From Methylophilaceae bacterium (GTDB lineage: Bacteria; Pseudomonadota; Gammaproteobacteria; Burkholderiales; Methylophilaceae), in the NCBI GenBank assembly GCA_025362115.1, contig JANYIK010000160.1:1-6581 (forward strand): a stretch of DNA of 6,581 nt, in the 5' to 3' direction. Under the pieces are notes generated by a model. It had not been told where the DNA came from. It saw nothing but the letters and a program-made list of their open reading frames with translations, and made no database searches. The position numbers and the translations under genes are program-made. Below, in pieces: positions 1 to 4,062 of the stretch (position 1 is the stretch's first letter; each line of letters starts with the position of its first letter).

Positions 1-459
1 AAGTTCCTGCTACGTCATCCCGCGCACTATTTGGCGCTGGGTTTCGGCAGCGGCTTGTTTCCAAAAGCTCCAGGGTCAGCGGGTTCACTGGCAGCAATTC
101 CCTTGTTTTTACTGATTCCTGCCAGTCCGCTAGCTACCTCATTCATCGCACTTGGCTTGCTGTTTTTGCTCGGCGTTTGGTGCTGCGATGTGACTGGGAA
201 ATCTTTGGGGGTTTCCGACCACGGCAGCATCGTGTGGGACGAAATGGTAGCGATGTGGTTGATACTGACGTTGATACCACGCAACGCGCTTTGGATAGGA
301 TTGGGTTTTGTGCTTTTTCGTTTGTTCGATATCTGGAAGCCTTTCCCGATCCGTCAGTGTGACGAAAAACTCAAAGGCGGTTTTGGCGTGATGTTCGACG
401 ATGCGTTGGCCGCCATCTACGCACTCATTATTCTGAAGGGATTGCTATGGCTGTCGTGA
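1..459 (+). CDS. pgpA: Phosphatidylglycerophosphatase A, 5'-truncated by window edge
   Basis: Inner-membrane phosphatase that dephosphorylates phosphatidylglycerophosphate to phosphatidylglycerol. The reading frame is open from base 1, and the ten residues before the TTG at 31 (KFLLRHPAHY) fit the family N-terminus, so the gene starts left of the window and that TTG is not its start; 152 residues are visible. Family signatures seen: ALGFGSGLFPKAPGSAGSLA near visible residues 12-31, SDHGSIVWDE (72-81), FDIWKPFPIR (109-118) and GGFGVMFDD (126-134). The acidic residues in the last three are the likely metal and phosphate site. Hydrophobic stretches at about 29-62, 83-107 and 135-151 fit a multi-pass membrane protein. 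The stop (TGA 457-459) overlaps the next gene by 13 nt, which suggests coupled translation. Assignment is by motif recognition and is secure; only the N-terminus is missing. Confidence 0.95.
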   Translation, partial: KFLLRHPAHYLALGFGSGLFPKAPGSAGSLAAIPLFLLIPASPLATSFIALGLLFLLGVWCCDVTGKSLGVSDHGSIVWDEMVAMWLILTLIPRNALWIGLGFVLFRLFDIWKPFPIRQCDEKLKGGFGVMFDDALAAIYALIILKGLLWLS

Positions 460-941
460 ACGATTCCGCTTTGCTCAACCTTGCGGTTGAGCTGAGCACC
501 ATTCTGCAGCACAAAAACTGGACTCTCGCGTTAGCAGAATCCTGCACTGGCGGCATGGCCGCACAATACGCTACTGCCATCGCTGGTAGTTCCGCGTGGT
601 TCGAGCGCGGTTTTGTTACTTATAGCAACGTAGCCAAAGTAGAAATGTTGGACGTATCCGCTGTGACTTTAGAACAGCATGGCGCAGTCAGCGAAGAAAC
701 TGCGCGCGAAATGGCACTGGGCGCACTCCGGCACAGCCACGCCCAAATCGTCGCAGCCATCACTGGTGTTGCTGGGCCTGACGGCGGAACAACAGAAAAG
801 CCCGTGGGAACAGTATGCTTTTCTTGGGCCGATGTAACGGGAAAAATCAGCAGCGAAACCAAGCAGTTTTCTGGCGACCGAGAAACCATACGCAAACAGG
901 CCGTGTATCACGCTTTCAAAGAGTTGCTGCTACTGCATTAA
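447..941 (+). CDS. pncC: Nicotinamide-nucleotide amidase (CinA C-terminal family, short form)
   Basis: Cytoplasmic enzyme that deamidates nicotinamide mononucleotide to nicotinate mononucleotide in pyridine-nucleotide recycling. The 164-residue product is the stand-alone CinA C-terminal domain; the N-terminal MoCF-like domain of full-length CinA is absent, as in E. coli PncC. Motifs: LALAESCTGG (27-36), with the conserved serine of the active-site region; FVTYSNVAK (56-64); GAVSEETAREMA (79-90); TGVAGPDGGTTEKPVGTV (106-123); and the C-terminal FSGDRETIRKQAV (141-153). The ATG at 447 is preceded by GAAGGG (435-440), a good ribosome binding site 6 nt away, inside the end of pgpA. Older annotations often call this family 'competence/damage-inducible protein'; its position upstream of recA is conserved in other proteobacteria but is not evidence of a role in DNA repair. 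Confidence 0.95.
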   Translation: MAVVNDSALLNLAVELSTILQHKNWTLALAESCTGGMAAQYATAIAGSSAWFERGFVTYSNVAKVEMLDVSAVTLEQHGAVSEETAREMALGALRHSHAQIVAAITGVAGPDGGTTEKPVGTVCFSWADVTGKISSETKQFSGDRETIRKQAVYHAFKELLLLH

Positions 942-942
942 C

Positions 943-1611
943 ATGAGCGCAACTGACGCTTTGCTAAGTACTAAAGAACAAGCGGAGTATTTTGCTGCCG
1001 TTGAAAAAGTGCAAAACACCGTAGCTAGTCACTTGCGAGCCAACCCGAACAAGACCTTTGCGATTGCTTTTGTTTCTAACTTGCAGCGCGGCGTGGACAG
1101 CATCGCGCAAGCCGCCATCAACCAAGGCGAGCACTTTGATTGCAAAGCGGGCTGTAGCCATTGTTGTAGCGTGCACGTTGAGGCACTTGAGCCGGAGATT
1201 TTTCAAATCGCACACGAGCTGAAAAAACTGCCACCAGCAGAGATAACCTTATTGATTGAGCGCTTGCAACAACACGCGATAATGACCAAGGGCGTATCTG
1301 TGCAGGATCACCACATTCTTTGCCCCTTGCTTAAAGACAATTTATGTTCGATTTACTCCGTGCGCCCGGCGGTTTGTCGCAAGGCACATTCCTATGACGT
1401 TGAAAAATGCAAAGCCCGTGTTTCTGAAATCCCGGAAAGTCTGGAAGTCATCCTCAAGTCTGAAGCGCTGATGAAGGGTACTGCAGAGGGCTACCGCCGA
1501 GTCAATCTCCCCGTGTCCGGGCATGAGCTGGGGCAAGCTGTATTACTCGCGCTGACCGACGAAACGGCGGAGGCACGCTGGTATAGTGGCGTAGCGGTAT
1601 TCGATGAGTGA
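943..1611 (+). CDS. YkgJ-type cysteine-cluster (zinc/iron-chelating) protein
   Basis: A 222-residue soluble protein with the CxxxCxxCC signature of the YkgJ / 'zinc- or iron-chelating domain' family: C67, C71, C74 and C75 (CKAGCSHCC). A second set follows at C127, C135, C145 and C156, within CPLLKDNLCSIYSVRPAVC and the following KC. Eight cysteines in this order are typical of the family and would suit a metal or Fe-S site. The biochemical function is not established. The first 60 residues look helical and carry no signal peptide or membrane segment. The start lies 1 nt after the pncC stop with no clear Shine-Dalgarno sequence, so translation is probably coupled to pncC. It may belong to the same transcript as pgpA-pncC. 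The family is clear; substrate and partner are unknown. Confidence 0.85.
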   Translation: MSATDALLSTKEQAEYFAAVEKVQNTVASHLRANPNKTFAIAFVSNLQRGVDSIAQAAINQGEHFDCKAGCSHCCSVHVEALEPEIFQIAHELKKLPPAEITLLIERLQQHAIMTKGVSVQDHHILCPLLKDNLCSIYSVRPAVCRKAHSYDVEKCKARVSEIPESLEVILKSEALMKGTAEGYRRVNLPVSGHELGQAVLLALTDETAEARWYSGVAVFDE

Positions 1612-1644
1612 CTAGTCATTTAGTTTTTTCAAGAGAGGTGCATT

Positions 1645-2055
1645 ATGCGTAACGCCACCTGGTATTCCCAATTTGCAAAGAAGGCCGCACACATCTGTGG
1701 TCGGCCACGAACGTTTTCCATTGCTGTAGGTGTGATTGGGCTATGGATTGTTACCGGGCCGATGTTCGGATTCAGCGACACTTGGCAGTTGGTCATCAAC
1801 ACCGGTACCACCATCATCACCTTTCTCATGGTGTTTCTGATTCAGAACACGCAGAATCGAGACACTCAGGCTATTCAGGTAAAACTCGACGAACTCATCC
1901 GCGCTACCAAAGGTGCGCATAACGCCCTGCTAGATCTGGAAGAGCTGGAAGAAGAAAGCCTCGATGCGTTCCGTGCCAAGTATCAAACACTTGCAAGCGC
2001 AGCAAGAGCAAAGCTGGAGAGCGGCTTGGAAGATACGGATACGCCAGAGCCTTGA
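1645..2055 (+). CDS. Low-affinity iron permease family protein (small two-helix membrane protein)
   Basis: A 136-residue protein resembling the bacterial 'low affinity iron permease' family. A short cationic N-terminus (WYSQFAKKAAHICGRPRTF, residues 6-24) precedes two predicted membrane helices at about 25-43 (SIAVGVIGLWIVTGPMFGF) and 47-66 (ending TTIITFLMVFLI). Then comes the family-typical QNTQNRDTQAIQVKLDELIR (67-86) and an acidic, helical, probably cytoplasmic tail rich in Glu/Asp/Ala (91-136). The family name derives from similarity to fungal Fet4; iron transport by the short bacterial members is not demonstrated, and two helices alone would need to oligomerise to form a channel. The start ATG has a good ribosome binding site (AGAGAGG, 1632-1638). 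The gene lies 33 nt after the cysteine-cluster gene, so co-transcription is possible. No convincing terminator follows it. Confidence 0.8.
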   Translation: MRNATWYSQFAKKAAHICGRPRTFSIAVGVIGLWIVTGPMFGFSDTWQLVINTGTTIITFLMVFLIQNTQNRDTQAIQVKLDELIRATKGAHNALLDLEELEEESLDAFRAKYQTLASAARAKLESGLEDTDTPEP

Positions 2056-2089
2056 CAGCCACACGCCCAGTTCTGCCTTACCTTAGCAC

Positions 2090-2133
2090 CTGGTTTATGA
2101 GGGTGTTTCTATAAATTCAAAGTTCTAAACCAG
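2090..2133. repeat. 8-bp inverted repeat downstream of the permease gene
   Basis: CTGGTTTA (2090-2097) is the exact reverse complement of TAAACCAG (2126-2133), with 28 nt between. No T-run follows, so it is not a standard intrinsic terminator. It may be a binding site or a weak hairpin at the end of the permease transcript. Chance occurrence cannot be excluded. Confidence 0.35.
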
Positions 2134-2137
2134 ACGA

Positions 2138-2163
2138 GGCGCGAAAGAAAATTTGGCGCGCCA
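2138..2163. repeat. GC-rich dyad and 10-bp palindrome in the recA upstream region
   Basis: GGCGCG (2138-2143) and CGCGCC (2157-2162) can pair around a 13-nt A/T-rich loop. The right part is itself a perfect palindrome, TGGCGCGCCA (2154-2163). GGCGCG also recurs as a direct repeat at 2155-2160. This GC-rich island stands out in an otherwise A/T-rich gap and adjoins the degenerate LexA-like sequence. Function unknown; it could be an operator or a weak hairpin. Confidence 0.35.
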
Positions 2164-2176
2164 TATACATTTACAG
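2161..2176 (+). promoter_or_regulatory. Degenerate LexA-like half box upstream of recA
   Basis: CCATATACATTTACAG, followed by TA, matches the right half of the SOS box (ACAGTA) and the A/T-rich core. The left half reads CCAT instead of CTGT. No canonical CTGT-N8-ACAG occurs anywhere in 2056-2285. It overlaps a possible -35 hexamer TTTACA (2170-2175), but no good -10 lies 16-18 nt beyond. It is about 110 nt from the recA start. Weak candidate only. Confidence 0.25.
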
Positions 2177-2223
2177 TATGTAAGCGACTAATTTTCTTAA
2201 GCAACAAAGTATTGTGACGAAAT

Positions 2224-2253
2224 TTGGATTTATAGGAGCGCCCGTGACATAAT
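2224..2253 (+). promoter_or_regulatory. Candidate recA promoter with extended -10
   Basis: The -10 hexamer CATAAT (2248-2253) is preceded by TGA (2245-2247), an extended -10 of the TGN type. A poor -35 (TTGGAT, 2224-2229) sits 18 nt upstream, so recognition would rely on the extended -10. Transcription would begin near 2260, giving a leader of roughly 26 nt with AGGGA (2272-2276) as ribosome binding site 9 nt before the recA ATG. This is by inspection only. Confidence 0.45.
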
Positions 2254-2270
2254 TTGACCTTTTTACGGGC
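2240..2270. repeat. Inverted repeat flanking the recA -10 region
   Basis: GCCCGT (2240-2245) is the exact reverse complement of ACGGGC (2265-2270), with a 19-nt A/T-rich interval containing the candidate -10 and start point. One G-T and one A-T pair extend it inward. The right arm ends 1 nt before the recA ribosome binding site. As DNA it could be an operator around the promoter; in longer transcripts from upstream it would form a hairpin just before the ribosome binding site. Confidence 0.45.
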
Positions 2271-2285
2271 TAGGGATGACACAGC

Positions 2286-3323
2286 ATGGATGACAATAAA
2301 GCTAAGGCACTGGCGGCGGCGCTCTCGCAAATCGAGAAGCAGTTCGGCAAGGGTTCTATCATGCGCATGGGCGACACCGATGTTGCCAAAGACATACAAG
2401 TCGTTTCCACCGGCTCGCTGGGCCTGGATTTGGCGCTGGGCGTGGGCGGTTTACCGCGTGGCCGAGTGATCGAAATCTATGGGCCGGAATCATCCGGCAA
2501 GACCACCCTCACCTTGCAAGTCATCGCCGAAATGCAAAAACTGGGCGGCACGGCGGCGTTTATTGATGCGGAACACGCGCTAGACCCACAATATGCGCAA
2601 AAACTCGGTGTTAATGTTTCCGAGCTGCTGATTTCGCAGCCCGACACCGGTGAACAAGCGCTGGAAATCGCCGATATGCTGGTGCGCTCCGGTTCGGTGG
2701 ACGTAGTGGTCATAGACTCGGTTGCGGCGCTGGTGCCCAAAGCTGAAATCGAAGGCGAGATGGGCGACTCCCACATGGGTCTGCAAGCACGGCTGATGTC
2801 GCAAGCATTGCGTAAACTCACCGGCAATATCAAACGCACCAACACCATGGTCATCTTCATTAACCAAATCCGCATGAAGATAGGCGTGATGTTCGGCAAT
2901 CCGGAAACCACTACCGGCGGCAATGCGCTTAAGTTCTACGCCTCGGTGCGCTTGGATATTCGCCGTACCGGCGCGATTAAAAAGGGTGACGAAGTGATTG
3001 GCTCGGAAACAAGAGTAAAAGTCGTCAAGAACAAGGTGGCACCGCCGTTCAAGCAAGCCGAGTTTGATATTCTTTATGGTGAAGGCATCTCGCGCCAAGG
3101 CGAAATTATCGAGATTGGTACTAACTTAAAACTGGTAGAAAAAGCGGGTGCTTGGTATGCCTACAAGGGCGAAAAGATAGGCCAAGGCAAAGACAACGCA
3201 CGCGATTATTTGAAAGAACATCCGGAAGTCGCTGCTGAAATTGAAGCCAAGATTCGCGCTCAGGTCAACTTAGGCTTGGTCGAGGTAGTTAAGACTGTAA
3301 TACCGGAAGCTGGTGACGAATAG
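2286..3323 (+). CDS. recA: Recombinase RecA
   Basis: Cytoplasmic ATP-dependent recombinase that forms filaments on single-stranded DNA, drives strand exchange and acts as co-protease for LexA-type repressors. The 345 residues are full length for the family. Seen in order: N-terminal polymerisation segment (KALAAALSQIEKQFGKGSIM, 7-26); Walker A GPESSGKT (66-73); DAEHALD (94-100) with the catalytic Glu at 96; Walker B VVVIDS (140-145); loop L1 EGEMGDSHMG (156-165); FINQ (191-194) with the switch Gln 194; loop L2 IRMKIGVMFGNPETTTGG (195-212); and a C-terminal domain ending in an acidic tail (EAGDE). No intein, frameshift or missing key residue. ATG 2286 is supported by AGGGA 9 nt upstream and by the usual N-terminus. 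The gene is followed after 7 nt by a long palindromic element that may partly separate it from recX. Confidence 0.99.
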   Translation: MDDNKAKALAAALSQIEKQFGKGSIMRMGDTDVAKDIQVVSTGSLGLDLALGVGGLPRGRVIEIYGPESSGKTTLTLQVIAEMQKLGGTAAFIDAEHALDPQYAQKLGVNVSELLISQPDTGEQALEIADMLVRSGSVDVVVIDSVAALVPKAEIEGEMGDSHMGLQARLMSQALRKLTGNIKRTNTMVIFINQIRMKIGVMFGNPETTTGGNALKFYASVRLDIRRTGAIKKGDEVIGSETRVKVVKNKVAPPFKQAEFDILYGEGISRQGEIIEIGTNLKLVEKAGAWYAYKGEKIGQGKDNARDYLKEHPEVAAEIEAKIRAQVNLGLVEVVKTVIPEAGDE

Positions 3324-3330
3324 AAGCCGG

Positions 3331-3455
3331 TTAAAAATGACTGCGGAGAGCGTCTGCTGCGTTGCGCGGTGCTCGAAATCCTCATGTACCAATTGTACAT
3401 TCCGGTTTCTGTACTCCGTGCGCCTTGCATCCATCTCTCCTCGAGACATTTTTAG
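3331..3455. repeat. 125-bp palindromic intergenic element between recA and recX
   Basis: The ends are imperfect inverted repeats. The left arm 3331-3350 (TTAAAAATGACTGCGGAGAG) matches the reverse complement of 3435-3455, with AAAAATG, CT and GGAGAG shared and a one-base gap. Nested toward a common centre near 3392 are TGC..GCGC (3358-3367) with GCGC..GCA (3420-3429), CGG with CCG, GAAAtCC (3375-3381) with GGTTTC (3404-3409), and ATGTAC (3384-3389) with GTACAT (3395-3400) around CAATT. The whole element can therefore fold into one long interrupted hairpin. It contains no gene. From memory, similar sequence (CTC..AATCCTCATGTAC..GTACA.TCCGGTTTCTG) recurs in intergenic regions of other betaproteobacteria, so a dispersed miniature element is likely; this needs a search. 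It could attenuate recX relative to recA. Confidence 0.8.
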
Positions 3456-3475
3456 TCCGCCTTCTGGATGTTGAT

Positions 3476-3916
3476 GTGAGTGCGCTATCCCTGCGTCAAC
3501 GAGCGTTAGATTATTTAGCTCGCCGCGAACATTCCCGTCAGGAGCTGGGCCGCAAACTGAAGCCCTTTGTGGAAGATGGCGATGATTTAGCCGCTTTGCT
3601 GGATGATTTTCAGAAGCGCGGCTGGATTTCCGACCAGCGTTTTGCTGAGATGGTAGTCCATGCCAAAGCCGGGCGCTATGGTAAGCGCAAAGTGGCGCAT
3701 GAGTTGCGTGAAAAAGGTGTGGCAGAAGATTTGGTCACGCAAGCAACGGATGCGCTGGATGATTTGCAGAGCGCAAAAACGGTGTGGCAGAAAAAATATG
3801 GCGTGTTGCCAGAAACCCGCGAAGCATGGGCGAAACAGGCGAGATTTTTGCAAAGCCGAGGCTTTGGCTTTGATGTGATTAAACGGGTGCTGAAAAGCGA
3901 CCCGGAGAAACAGTAG
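3476..3916 (+). CDS. recX: Regulatory protein RecX
   Basis: Small cytoplasmic RecA-binding protein that modulates RecA filament growth and activity. From the GTG at 3476 the product is 146 residues, beginning MSALSLRQRALDYLARREHS as in other RecX proteins. Helical repeats follow: R1 about 5-30 (ALDYLARREHSRQELGRKL), then DDLAALLDDFQKRGWISDQR (36-55) with FAEMVVHAKAGRYGKRKV, then the HELREKGVAEDLV repeat (75-87), and a last unit with WAKQARFLQSRGFGFDVIKR (118-137). The frame is open upstream to a TTG at 3362, but those 38 codons lie mostly inside the palindromic element and do not resemble RecX, so the longer start is rejected. GGA (3466-3468), 7 nt before the GTG, is a weak ribosome binding site. 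Weak initiation and the upstream hairpin fit low RecX expression relative to RecA. Confidence 0.92.
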   Translation: MSALSLRQRALDYLARREHSRQELGRKLKPFVEDGDDLAALLDDFQKRGWISDQRFAEMVVHAKAGRYGKRKVAHELREKGVAEDLVTQATDALDDLQSAKTVWQKKYGVLPETREAWAKQARFLQSRGFGFDVIKRVLKSDPEKQ

Positions 3917-3926
3917 TTCCAACTCT

Positions 3927-4035
3927 GCCCTTCGACAGGCTCAGGACAGGCTTCGATACATTTTTCGTTCGTCCTGAGTACCGCGCGTAGCGCGGTGTAT
4001 CGAAGGATGAACGAAAAATTACTCAGCACGAACGG
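3927..4035. repeat. Mosaic REP-like element with alternative hairpins between recX and alaS
   Basis: It starts with GCCCTTCGACAGGCTCAGG, the core of a widely dispersed proteobacterial repeat (recognised from memory). Pairings seen: CCTTCGA 3929-3935 with 4000-4006; CTCAGGAC 3940-3947 with 3971-3978; CTTCGATACA 3951-3960 with 3996-4005; ATTTTTCGTTCGTCCT 3960-3975 with 4004-4019 (one G-T pair); CGTTCGTCCTGAGTA 3966-3980 with 4020-4034 (one mismatch); and CCGCGC 3981-3986 with GCGCGG 3990-3995 around GTA. Several share arms and so exclude one another. There is also an 8-bp direct repeat GACAGGCT (3934-3941, 3945-3952). No U-run directly follows the stems, so a classic terminator is not evident. 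No gene lies within it. Confidence 0.85.
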
Positions 4036-4062
4036 ACTTAAAATGGGGTTGCACTACAAAAC

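Noticed and set aside
31..33. TTG as start of pgpA
   Set aside because: The frame is open to base 1 and the upstream residues fit the PgpA N-terminus, so the gene is truncated by the window.
1609..1618. Perfect palindrome TGACTAGTCA spanning the stop codon of the cysteine-cluster gene, followed by a T-rich run
   Set aside because: Too short, with no loop to fold as a terminator, and the T-run is interrupted; most likely chance.
2052..2080. TTGACA (2052-2057) as a consensus -35 for recA
   Set aside because: It overlaps the permease stop codon, and no -10-like hexamer occurs 16-18 nt downstream.
2580..3098. 172-residue open frame on the minus strand opposite recA
   Set aside because: Lies wholly within recA, antisense, with no family resemblance or plausible initiation signals; explained by recA codon use.
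3331..3455. Simple rho-independent terminator for recA
   Set aside because: The structure is far longer than an intrinsic terminator and the T-run lies inside its right terminal repeat instead of directly after a GC-rich stem; attenuation remains possible but a simple terminator is not supported.
3676..4029. 117-residue minus-strand open frame containing ACPEPVEG
   Set aside because: The PEPVEG-like peptide is what results from translating the CTTCGACAGGCTCAG-type repeat; the rest is antisense to recX. It supports the repeat call, not a gene.
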